The translations under genes were made by a program, and so were the position numbers. A stretch of DNA of 64,000 bases from Oscheius sp. JU75. Lineage: Eukaryota > Nematoda > Chromadorea > Rhabditida > Rhabditidae. Positions 46,702-58,773 of this stretch are shown in pieces (positions within the stretch are counted from its first letter, which is position 1; every line of letters starts with the position of its first letter). The notes below the pieces were generated by a model. That model ran no database searches. It worked only from the letters and a program-made list of their open reading frames with translations, and had not been told where the DNA came from. The DNA lies in the NCBI GenBank assembly GCA_037178855.1, contig JASJZC010000002.1, forward strand, positions 2,604,001-2,668,000, in the 5' to 3' direction.

Positions 46702-47635
46702 ATCTCTTTGTATACAATCTATTTCTAGTCTGAACTGAATGATAAATGTTGGGCCATGATCTCGACCGCCTTTATTTTACAGACATCGTAAAGAGTCATT
46801 CATGCCACGATATTTGCTTGGTGCAATTCTTTCGAAAGACAGTGAACCCTTGAATCAGTCTTGCACAATTTTTTGTAGAAGCATGGTGGTCTACATGCTC
46901 CGAAATATCGCATATTTCTTGGCACGACCAACTGTATGTTGTCCTTAATTACTGTCATGATCCTACATGCTAGTAATTAAAAAACCAGAGTTTTCATTCT
47001 TTACATTTTACACCTACTAGGTTCCATTTTTCAACATTGACTTCTTGCTTTGTGTAAATTATAGTGGTGGTTCTGATACACAAAGTTATCAGCTTCATCA
47101 TAGATTCTCCCCCACAAAATGACGTTCGTTCGTCCTTGTGAACTAAGAACACTAAATTGTCTCTTCTTCCCGGACATTTTTCACCAGCTGATAAGCAGCT
47201 GCCCGTGGCGTTTTTCTCCCTTAGTTCTGATAAAGGTCTTCTCTTCTAAAAAAAAAGTGAGCTTTGACTCTCACGCCACCTTCTTGACCTTCCCCAAATT
47301 AAATCCTGCACCCGAGAAGGCTAAACAAACGTTGCCAGAAATAATTTGATGCCGCTTAATCATTGTAGCAGCTCTACCCTCTTCAACGAGAGACAATCCT
47401 GATAAGCTGGCTGCTTAGCAACACGGCCGGGGGGAGATTAGCTATGCGTACATTTCAAGAAACATTGATACTGTTTTTAACACGTGCATATTAATCCAGG
47501 GCCATTGTCATCGCCTAGATTTTTTTTAACTTGTCATGTAGGACTCTAAGCTTCCGCTTTTCTATTTCCTTTTCCTTTTAATATTTTCAATGAGCGCCTT
47601 TATAAAAACTCAAAAAAAAAAAGTTTCTTGTAGAG
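46702..47635. promoter_or_regulatory. Intergenic region with GATA and TATA elements before the second TTC39 gene
   Basis: CTGATAAG, a GATA-factor consensus, lies at 47399-47406, and TATAAAA at 47601-47607, about 30 bp upstream of the start at 47636. The rest of the 0.9 kb is AT-rich without a supported gene; the frame 47119-47349 is unlikely to be real. Confidence 0.5.
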
Positions 47636-49929
<2,294 letters not shown>

Positions 49930-49974
49930 CTTTGTCTTGTGTTAAATGTACAAAAATGGATTCATATCAATAAT

Positions 49975-51109
49975 TTATTGGGAAATGACAGGAGAAATAG
50001 TCAATGGTAGAATAGGCCTCTGTCCGAGGGAGAACGTACCATTTGTATCTTCGTTTATCTGCAAGCCGAAGGTGAAAAACAGGGGTTTGTTACCGTTGTG
50101 AGACTAAGATATCCGTATTGACTGCCCTTCTTGTTCAATTCTTCAAAGTTTAGCTTTTCTTCATTCAAAAGAGCAGCAGGGCAGGTAACAATGTTACCAC
50201 CATGGACGACAAAGAGAATATTACCTGGAAACGCTAAGAAATGAATGTAACTCCTAGCAAACCGTCAAGGTGCCTCTTCAGAAGCTTGTTTATAACTCGT
50301 TCCGATCTCTTGTAGAAATTTTCTGCGACTTCGCCATATTCCAGTTCATCCACTGTCATGATCGGTAACACAGAAGAGTCAGCATTGTAACCTGAAACGG
50401 TCAAGTGCGGTAGCGAGCGGCAGCACTGTGTAAGTCTTTAGCGTTAGAGCGCGTGGAAATGTTACAGCTACCATCTGAGGCTGGGCAAATCAACGAACGA
50501 AAATTTTATATTCGTTGCTTACCTAATATTTCCAATTCCTTTGGATCGATGAAATTTGGCTTGAAGGTCTTGAACCATTCCATCCACTCGAAAATTCCTG
50601 GCTCGACGCGGAATTTTAAAGACTCGTCTGAATGTCGCGTTAATTAGGAACTTTTATAGTTTTACCATATCCGTCAATGAAAGCCTGGGCAGTTTCTACG
50701 CATCGAAAAGAAGGAGATGTGTAGATATAGTTTACTACTAGCTTTTTGTTCGAGAATGCCTTTCCTATGAAAACTTTCTCTGTATTATCTGCTCACTCAC
50801 CAGTCAGTCTCGCTGAATATTTGCCCATTTCGGTCAGCGGTGGATCCCAACGATAACTCTCCCATCCGTCTAACCTTGTTGGAAGGGAGGTCGGTAGATT
50901 TAAGTCAAATGGCTCATAACTAAAAGACATTTTCTAGGGAAAAACTAAAAAGGAATACCTTCCGTTTTCGTCGAAAGCCGTCTTCAAGTATGTTTCACCC
51001 CTGTGAATCCATTCTGGACGGAGACAGTCACATCTTGAACTTACTTAAACAAGCATATAAAAACGAACCTTTCAGCATGTCGAAGAAAGAAAAGTTTCCG
51101 ATTTTCCAT
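49975..51109 (-). CDS. Histidine-phosphatase superfamily protein (UBASH3/TULA-like, PGM fold)
   Basis: Role: two-His phosphatases of the phosphoglycerate-mutase fold; the TULA/STS branch dephosphorylates phosphotyrosine proteins or small phosphate esters. Seen: MENRKLFFLRHAERC at the start (51109), where RHAER replaces the usual RHGER, then FDLNLPTSLPTR, YRWDPPLTEMGKYSARLTG, the second Arg in YTSPSFRCVETAQAFI, GIFEWMEWF, the conserved acidic region EYGEVAENFYKRSERVI, and the second His in ILFVVHGGNIVTCPA. A 35-bp intron precedes the last exon, which ends PLTISPVISQ at 49975. All four catalytic elements (two Arg, two His) are present, so an active enzyme is likely. No UBA or SH3 domain is attached, as in the many single-domain nematode members. 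It is convergent with the second TTC39 gene. Confidence 0.87.
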
Positions 51110-51294
51110 TGGACACAGAAAAGTGAGCGAGGGGAGAGTACTTTCGAAAATGTTCGTGGACGGGGGAGGATTACAAGAGATCAAAGAACCAACAATTTCA
51201 AATAACTGTTTAAACAAACTAGAGAGACATGCTTTTCAGCATCTTTTTTGATAGCAGGGAAATTTATTGTCAATTAGTTATTGGAGAAGGTAAA

Positions 51295-51569
51295 TCAACT
51301 TCCAACTGGCAAAACCGTCGTAGACGGACGATTCTTCGCGTGTATTACAATTTCTGGCACAACGGCTACAGCCACTAGACATATGAATAAAACGGTTAAA
51401 CAGATCATGGAACAGATCAAGGTAGCCGAAACACCACAGCAGCATCTTCTTTCTTTGTAATAATCGCGATGAGCAAAAGGTAACGGACTAAAAATAAATC
51501 TGCTTTCAGAATAAAGAAGAATTACTTCTCACAAACCATGGACACATTGGAAATTGCTGGTTTTCTCAT
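51295..51569 (-). CDS. Small single-pass membrane protein, unknown function
   Basis: Seen: two exons (51569-51526 and 51487-51295) join through GTAATT...TTTTTAG in phase into 78 residues. A short N-terminal part (MRKPAISNVSMVCEN), a juxtamembrane YYKERRCCCGVS cluster with three consecutive Cys, a 24-residue hydrophobic span (ICSMICLTVLFICLVAVAVV) and a short C-terminal tail ending VLPVGS. The Cys run next to basic residues at the membrane boundary is a typical S-acylation (palmitoylation) setting. No family is recognised. The upstream neighbour on the same strand, the phosphatase gene, starts 460 bp away from its stop side. The frame closing exactly over the splice supports it, but it is short. 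Confidence 0.55.
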
Positions 51570-52447
51570 TTTCTTATTCCTTAAGAGATTTTAATGACAA
51601 CAAGAGTTGTTGAAGTAGCTGGAAAAAAAATTTGGTTCCTTCTGAAAAGAATGTTTAAGTAAGCGAAAGAAGAAACCCAGAAGGTTTGGAAAAAGAGATG
51701 ATGTTTGTCATGCTTGGGCATTCAAAAACAATTTGAAAGAGAAAAATTGTTACGATGGGGCTTATCAGTATGGAACGAGACAGCTGTGAAGAAGAGCCCT
51801 GTGCGACACACCACTAGAATTGACTGGCACGATAGCTTTTCGCTCTGAATCATAAGCAAAGGTGGAGAAACATTGAGCTGGTGACTATTTATTTTTTTCT
51901 GTAAAGTATAGCTAACAATCAAACATATAGAGAAATAGACCTTCAACAACTTCTTTCTACAGGGTGACACATAATTACGAATACATTTCGTGGCAAACGA
52001 CTCGGATCATTAATTGACTCTAGACATTAACAAGTATGTTCATTGATCAGTAAGAAATAGTATTCAACCTCAAATTTTAATATATCCTGTACCCAGCTCC
52101 TTAAACCTTCAAATGGTAGAATATATAAGGTTTCTTGAGCAATCTAGACTTACTGGATCTCACGCGCCGAGCGATCTTCCTTGTGGAACATGATTATTGA
52201 TTCATGGTGGACAGAGGGTTTTGTCATTCTGAAAATTGCACATGTATCGACATAAGACGGAATAATATTAAATAAAGAAACTTCTAAAAACTATAAATGT
52301 AAACCGATAACGCAAAAAAGCGTAAACATTCGTTGAAAGTCTGTTTTATGTATTCTGCTTACTTTGGCAATAATACAGTTTCAGCTGTTTGGATCTCCAT
52401 CATACTCTCAGAAGTTACTTCCTTTATGGTTCCAAATCATACGGGAG
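51570..52447. other. Gap before the nuclear receptor array
   Basis: Nearly 0.9 kb of AT-rich DNA between divergent genes. The minus frame at 51970-51722 has no splice or domain support. The right end is the promoter of the first receptor gene. Confidence 0.5.
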
Positions 52448-52481
52448 TCACAACTTTTGTGATTTGGTTTGTTATCACGTG
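52448..52481 (+). promoter_or_regulatory. Conserved upstream palindrome and E-box of receptor gene A
   Basis: TCACAACTTTTGTGA (52448-52462) is a 6-bp inverted repeat with a 3-bp spacer. It is followed by ATCACGTGCCATAGAGC, which contains the E-box CACGTG at 52476-52481. The end of the palindrome is 139 bp before the ATG. The same arrangement recurs before genes B and C. Confidence 0.7.
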
Positions 52482-52601
52482 CCATAGAGCAAATACGACG
52501 AGTGTATCTTCTCTATCCTAATAGAAAATCGCTTTTGTGATTTCTGTGGCCGGAATTTCTTTCTGGTGTTGGCATATTTTATTTTTTCTCACATATTACA
52601 G

Positions 52602-54203
52602 ATGAACTGTCTCATCTGCCAGGCACCTTGTTCCGGTCACCACTATAAAGTTCTGTCATGTCGTGCCTGTGCTGGATTTTTTCGTCGAACAGTACAAATG
52701 AAGTTAAGATACAGATGTAAGAGTGCGGGAAACTGCATTGTCACTAGAGGTAGGTATTTTTGCGCCGGGTATATATGCAAAATGTTTCAGAAACAAGATT
52801 CTGCTGCAGATTCTGTCGTATGCAAAAATGCTTAGTGGTTGGGATGGCAATGGAAGAGGAGCCGGCCGTCTCTCCCAACTTCCATCTGGACACAAGCGAT
52901 TCGGTAACCTGTAAAGTATAAATCTCTCTACTACTAAAGTGCAATGTGACCTTCTGTCCATGCGTCACCACGAAACAAAAGCTGGCATAGCATGCCAAAA
53001 TTTTAGTTGACAAGTCAGAAACTTTGTGGGAAACTTGGGAACTTCTGCTATTGGGGATGCGACGCAGCTGCCTGTTGTCAATGCTGAGACAAGACGGCAA
53101 AGCCGTCATAGACAGCTGGTAATATCTTAAAATTCAGGTATTGTCCTCAACGAATGACGTTCAACTGCCAAATCTGGAAGAGTGGGACTGGTTCACACCA
53201 GAGGCCATTTTAAATAAAAACGAGGAGTTTGTTGCTTTTATGAAAGACAAATGCAATAGGATTTTAAGCAAAGTAGGACTAGTTCAGTTTTTCCTCAAGC
53301 TAAATTCAGCCGTATACCACACCAAGTCAGCCGTATACATTGAGCGTGTGTCAGCAATCTGCGTTGGCATATAAGTTACATGAAGGAAAATGGCCAGAAG
53401 TTAAAGTTTCAGTATGTTTTTGATAAACAATTGTTGATATTTCCGATTTAGGAACTCCGGCTGTTAAACGTATATATGATGGACCAATTTATTATGACTT
53501 ATTGCAAGGAAATGATTCATATTGCCGATTTTCTAATGGACATTGAGCCTTTCACAAGACTAGCTTTGAGAGACAAAGTGAGGACTGCTAGACGAAATAC
53601 AATGACCTGTCCAGGCTTTAATTTATGTTCGCTACGAGGTGAACTTCTTCTACATTAACCGCATGGAGATTTCGGTCAAATATCTCGGCAACGATCCAGA
53701 AAACTCCAAATCTATTACCCACGATGGCTGCCTTTTCGACTACAAGAACTCAAAATTTGACGTCTCTTCCGTCTGTAACATTTCAGAAGAACAGTTCAAG
53801 GACTTGCTGATAACTAGCGAGACACAATTCGCAAACCTATTCGCCAACAATTTCAAGAAAGTGCTGCCAGACGACTTTGAGATACAGTATCTGCTAATGA
53901 GAAGCTTGTGGAGTCTTCATGGCATAAAAGGAATCAGCAAGGAGGCTCTTACTGTTGCGGACGGGGTGCTGTCACAATTGGATGACGAAATTGCATATTA
54001 TTACAAGCACGAAAAGAAGCTCGCCAACGTTGCTAGCAGAATTTACAAACTTCATAACTTGCTGACAGCATTAGAGGTTTGTTACTGGACCATGTCAAAA
54101 CAGACGTTTTCAGCGAGTTGGCGAGGGAAAATTGGAAGACAAGCAGATGTGGAGGACTTTCGATATTTTCAAGCTCGACGTATGCATGGACCTTGGTGTC
54201 TAG
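52602..54203 (+). CDS. Nuclear hormone receptor A (nematode-expanded class)
   Basis: Role: ligand-regulated or orphan DNA-binding transcription factor. Seen: the ATG lies directly after an ATATTACAG acceptor. First zinc finger CLICQAPC ... SCRACAGFFRRTVQMK and second finger YRCKSAGNC ... RFCCRFCRMQKCLVVGMAM, split by a short intron, fix the DNA-binding domain; the recognition helix is CRACAGFF. The linker has LPNLEEWDWF. The ligand-binding domain follows over exons: QQSALAYKLHEGKWPEVK, YCKEMIHIADFLMDIEPF, MEISVKYLGNDPENSK, NFKKVLPDDFEIQYLLMRSLW, EIAYYYKHEKKLANVASRIYKL, and the final exon RVGEGKLEDKQMWRTFDIF to a TAG at 54201-54203. First of four tandem paralogues on the same strand; closest to B by exon structure and sequence. 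Confidence 0.92.
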
Positions 54204-54521
54204 ATTAGGAATACGTTTCCAGATCTACAGTCTAATTCTTAAAAATAAAGAGAAAAAGGAAATTCGGATCCGTATATTCAATTTTATCTAACTTGGACAA
54301 TTAACTCCAAAATATGCATGAGTTATAAAATATGAATGGGATAATAGCTAAAATACCCGGGGCGTGCCAAATGAAAAATGACCTTTTTTGTGAACAGACT
54401 GTATTGATCGTATCTTCCCAGCATGCATTCTATACGACCCTGCGTTTAAATATAAAATTTTTTTCCAGTTATGCTGCATTTAAGTGGTATCGGGCGGCTT
54501 CTCAATTCAAAATGATCGCTG

Positions 54522-54555
54522 TCACAACTTTTGTGTCCCGGCATTTTATCACGTG
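54522..54555 (+). promoter_or_regulatory. Conserved upstream palindrome and E-box of receptor gene B
   Basis: TCACAACTTTTGTGT (54522-54536) ends 133 bp before the ATG. The E-box CACGTG at 54550-54555 stands in the same relative place as in gene A, within ATCACGTGTCATAGAGC. Confidence 0.7.
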
Positions 54556-54669
54556 TCATAGAGCACACAAGCCCGTGTGTCTTCTCTGCCCCAGTAGAAA
54601 ATCATTTCTGTGCTTTCGGAGTCTTTTTTCTCCCTATTTTTAAGCGGTTTTAACTCTCCTTAATTACAG

Positions 54670-56111
54670 ATGAACTGTTCTGTCTGCCAAATACCTTGTT
54701 CTGGCCAACACTACAAAGTTCCGTCATGTCGTGCATGTGCTGGATTTTTTCGTCGAACCGTGCAAATGAAACTCCGGTACAGATGTAAGAATGTAGGAAA
54801 TTGTACAATCACTAAAGGTAGGATGTTTTTTGTTTCATCCTTACATAGTAATTTCCAGAAACTCGTTTCTGCTGTAGATTCTGTCGTATGCAAAAGTGCA
54901 TAGCGGTAGGAATGGCAATGGAAGACGAGCCGCTCATCTCACCCAGCTTTCATCTGGACACGAGTGATTCGGTAAGCTTTAAAATATGTACTATATTAAA
55001 AAATTCAGATATCGGCTCCTATAAAAGACATCCAATTGCCGAATCTGGAAGAGTGGGACTGGTTCACATACGAAGCCATTTTCAACAATAACGAGGAGTT
55101 CACAGCTTTTATGAAAAACAAATGCATTCGGATTTTCAGCAAAGTAAGACTGTCATCATCCCGTTAAACAGCATTTCAGCCGTATACTCCAAGTCAGGCA
55201 TTCTCTTGGAACGTATGTCAGCAATCCGCGTCGGCTTATAAACTTCACGAGGCAAAATGGCCAGAAGTGAAAGTTTCAGTACGTACATGATTTCAAGAAT
55301 AGTTTTTAATTGTTTTTGATTATAATATTGTAGTGTCAAATTTCATACTTAGGAGCTCCGTCTATTGAATGTACAAATGATGGAGCAGTTTATCGTAGCA
55401 TACTGCAAGGAAATGATTCACATTGCCGATTTTCTAATGGAAATAGAACCCTTCACAAGACTATCTTTTAGGGACAAGGTTAGGACCGCTAGACGAGAAG
55501 AACTAAGTTTTTCAGGCACTGATCTACCCTCGCTACGAGTTACACTTCTTTTACATCAATCGCCTTGAGGTGTCTGTAAGACATCTCGGTAACGATCCGG
55601 ACTCGTCCATGTCTATTACCCTTGATGGGTGTATTTTCGACTACAAAAACTCAAAGTTTGACGTCTCTTCTATCTGTAACATACCGGAAGACCAGTTCAC
55701 GCAGTTGCTGGTATCTAGCGAAACCCAGTTCGATAATCTTTTCGCCAAGAACTTCAAGAAAGTCTTGCCAGACGACTTTGAGATACAGTATCTGCTGATG
55801 AGAAGCTTGTGGAGTCTTCAAGGAGTAGAGGGGGTCAGCAAAGAGGCTATTATTATCGCGGACGAGGTGCTTTCCCGTTTAGACGACGAAATTGCATATT
55901 ATTACAAGCATGAAAAGAAGCTCGCCAACGTTGCTAGCAGAATCTACAAACTTCATAACTTGCTGACAGCTTTAGAGGTTCTTTGGTTAAATTGATCTTA
56001 AGTAATATATATTTTTAGCGTGTTGCTGAGGGCAGAATGGAGGATAAGCAAATGTGGAGAACCTTTGATATTTTCAAGCTCGACGTATTTATTGATGATC
56101 TTGGTGTTTAG
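54670..56111 (+). CDS. Nuclear hormone receptor B
   Basis: Seen: ATG directly after a TAATTACAG acceptor. Zinc fingers CSVCQIPC ... SCRACAGFFRRTVQMK and YRCKNVGNC ... FCCRFCRMQKCIAVGMAM. The linker PNLEEWDWFTYEAIF, and ligand-binding-domain blocks YKLHEAKWPEVK, YCKEMIHIADFLMEIEPF, LEVSVRHLGNDPDSS, NFKKVLPDDFEIQYLLMRSLW, EIAYYYKHEKKLANVASRIYKL. The last exon RVAEGRMEDKQMWRTFDIF ends at TAG 56109-56111. Same exon layout as gene A, with high local identity, so a recent duplication. The gap between the A stop and the B start is about 470 bp, and each gene keeps its own promoter block, so they are probably separate units and not an operon. Confidence 0.92.
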
Positions 56112-56313
56112 ACAGGTACATAAAGACTTAAATCTCCTACATGTTAGTTCTTGTCTTGTATCTCGTCCGTACACTATCTGCAGGCGTTTAACAGGCTGCC
56201 ACCGTCGCACGGCACTAACATGTCGTACCGGAAAGGCATCTCAATTGTTTTTTGTATTCATTCTGTACTATTATTATAGCAGTAACCCAGAAAGTATGGC
56301 GCCGCAATCGTTG

Positions 56314-56328
56314 TCACAACTTTTGTGA
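56314..56328 (+). promoter_or_regulatory. Conserved upstream palindrome of receptor gene C (E-box lost)
   Basis: TCACAACTTTTGTGA is identical to that of gene A and ends 134 bp before the ATG. At the position of the E-box the sequence reads ATCGCACGCGAGC, so CACGTG is not kept. Confidence 0.7.
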
Positions 56329-56462
56329 CCTGGTCTCATATCGCACGCGAGCAAACAGACGACCTTGTGTCCTCTCTGTCCCAGTTCAACACCATTATTG
56401 TGCTTTCTGAAAGGCAATTGCTTCTGTTTTTAAGCTGTATTTTTCAGTGCTTTAATTTCCAG

Positions 56463-58109
56463 ATGAAATGTCTCGTCTGCCAGACACCCTGCACAGGCTT
56501 TCATTATAAAACACCGACATGTCGTGCCTGCGCTGGATTTTTTCGTCGAACTATACAGAAAAAATTGAGATACAGATGCAAACTGAAGAGAGACTGTCCG
56601 ATTAGTAAAGGTGAAGAGTTTTGTATAACTTTACTGTAAAAATGTTTCAGAAACAAGATACAGTTGCCGATTTTGTCGCATGCAAAAATGTTTAGCAGTT
56701 GGAATGGTCATAGAAGACGAGACGGTCGTCTCTCCAAGTTTCTACCTAGACACAAGTGATTCGGTAATCCTGGAGATTAATAGAGTGCAAGAATAGGTCC
56801 AGGTTTCGGCTCCGATGAACGACGCCCAGCTGCCGAATCTGGAAGACGAAGAGTGGTTCACATCCGAGAGCATTTTCAACAACAACGAGCAGTTTATAGC
56901 TTATATGAAGAACAAATGCATCAGAATTTTGAACAAAGTCAGTCTTTTTTCCGACATTTAACTATTTTTAGGCTTATGTGCCGCCAAGAATTCCAGCTAC
57001 TCTAGGCATTTGTCAACAATCCGCCTTCGCTTACGAGCTTCATGAAGCGAAATGGCCAAAGGTGAAAATGGAGGTGTGGAAACAATCTATGTTTTCTAAC
57101 TATCCAAATTTTAGATGCTCCAAGATCTAACAGTTCAAATGATGGAGCAGTTTTTTGTAGATTATTGCAAGGAAATAATACATATTGCGGATTTTCTAAT
57201 GGAAATAGAACCATTCACGAGGATTCCCCTAAAAGAGAAAGTGAGAGATTCTGTGGCAGTGACAGTAAATTTCCAGGCTCTGATTTTTACTCGCTATGGT
57301 CAGACGTTCTTCTGCATCAATCGAGTTGAGGTCACGGTCAAGTATCTTGGCAATGACATCGACTGCTCCAAAACGATTACTCACGGTGGGGCTATTTTCG
57401 ATTTCAAGAACTCAACACTCGACGTATCTTCCATCTGTAACATTCCAGAAGAACAGTTTAAAGAGTCAGTCATATTTTCAACCATTAAAGCGAGCGTCTG
57501 ACTACGAAACAATTTGGCGCGAATCTACCGTATTTCACGCGGCAATCAAATCATTTTTATTCCAAACTCAAAGAAAAATGCATTTCTGCCAATTTTTGTC
57601 GACGTTTTTAGCTTCTATTGTGTTAAAATACTTCTCTATTCTTGGCAAACACATACAAGAAGGGTGCAATAGCGAGACAGTCGCTTTGAGATCATCAAAT
57701 TACAGATTGATGCTGAGAGGCGACACTCAATTTGACACACTGTTTGTCAAGAACTTTAAGAAAGTCCTCCCAGATGACTTTGAGGTTCAGTATCTATTGA
57801 TGAGGAGTTTGTGGAGTCTTCACGGGATAGAAGGGATCAGCAAAAAGACTCTTGCGCTTGCCGACGAGATCTTGTCTCGTCTGAACGATGAAATTGCATA
57901 CTACTACAAATACGAGAAGAAATTGGCCAATGTTGCAAGCAGAATCTATAAACTTCATAATTTGGTGATAGCTCTAGAGGTTTGTTGACATAATTTAGGA
58001 CATTTTGATATTTTAGAGAATTTCCGAGAGCAGAATGGAAGACCAGTTAATGTGTAAAACGTTCGACGTTTTCAAGCTCGACCTATTCATAGATGATTTC
58101 GATTTATGA
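56463..58109 (+). CDS. Nuclear hormone receptor C
   Basis: Seen: ATG directly after an ATTTCCAG acceptor. DNA-binding domain CLVCQTPC ... TCRACAGFFRRTIQKK and YRCKLKRDC ... YSCRFCRMQKCLAVGMVI. Then LPNLEDEEWFTSESIF, QQSAFAYELHEAKWPKVK, YCKEIIHIADFLMEIEPF, VEVTVKYLGNDIDCSK, NFKKVLPDDFEVQYLLMRSLW and EIAYYYKYEKKLANVASRIYKL, and a last exon SRMEDQLMCKTFDVFKLD to TGA 58107-58109. Odd: an intron of about 240 bp (roughly 57464-57700) interrupts the ligand-binding domain after EEQFKE, where A and B are uninterrupted; its acceptor TTACAG restores the phase into TQFDTLF. Sequence is more diverged than A versus B. Confidence 0.9.
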
Positions 58110-58773
58110 ATTTCAAGCGAATGAATGACTTCGGAGAAGAAAATAAGAGAATTATTCTGAAATAGCGTGCCGTAATAGCCAGCTGTTATCGCCAGCATGT
58201 AAACAAATAATCGCAAGGCAGGAGTAGAACCAGACCGACCACACTGTGACAATTTTAATCGATTTTCCCGCTTTCACATGTCACTCGCTCGGTTGAATTT
58301 AATTTTACGCGTGTCTTTGTGGTTTATGGCTTCAGGAGAAGTGAAATGTCTGGACTCTCGACAAAAAATGGCTCCATTTAGATGAGACTAAACGGCGCTC
58401 GTCCTACATCCGTTTTTTAAAGAAACCGGAAAGGCCTTTTTCGACTTTGCTTTTAAAATACTCGCAGTATTCTTCTGAGTATGTGAATTAATGAAATCAC
58501 TCCTTTGAATGCGCGCGTAAAAATCAAAAAATAATTTCTTACCTCTAACTCAAAAATTTTACTTCATTGACGGGAAAAGAGGTGTCTTTGATGTAGAATA
58601 CGTTGCCGCCACCAAACTCAGGCGCACTTATGAGAATGTGAGAAATATCAGAAGTTTAGGGTTACTTATGCTGTCCCGGAGGCACTTCTGAAATCCTTTA
58701 AAGGTTTGGACGGGTTTTGCCAACGTCTTTTCCACCTCTCTTTTTATCCAAACTTTTAAAACATCATTTTGGT
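58110..58773. other. Gap between receptor genes C and D
   Basis: About 660 bp with no gene and, unlike the upstream genes, no copy of the TCACAACTTTTGTGA palindrome. It is otherwise unremarkable AT-rich DNA. Confidence 0.6.

Noticed and set aside
47119-47349. Plus-strand open frame between the TTC39 genes
   Set aside because: No domain, no splice context, and it overlaps the promoter region of the second gene.
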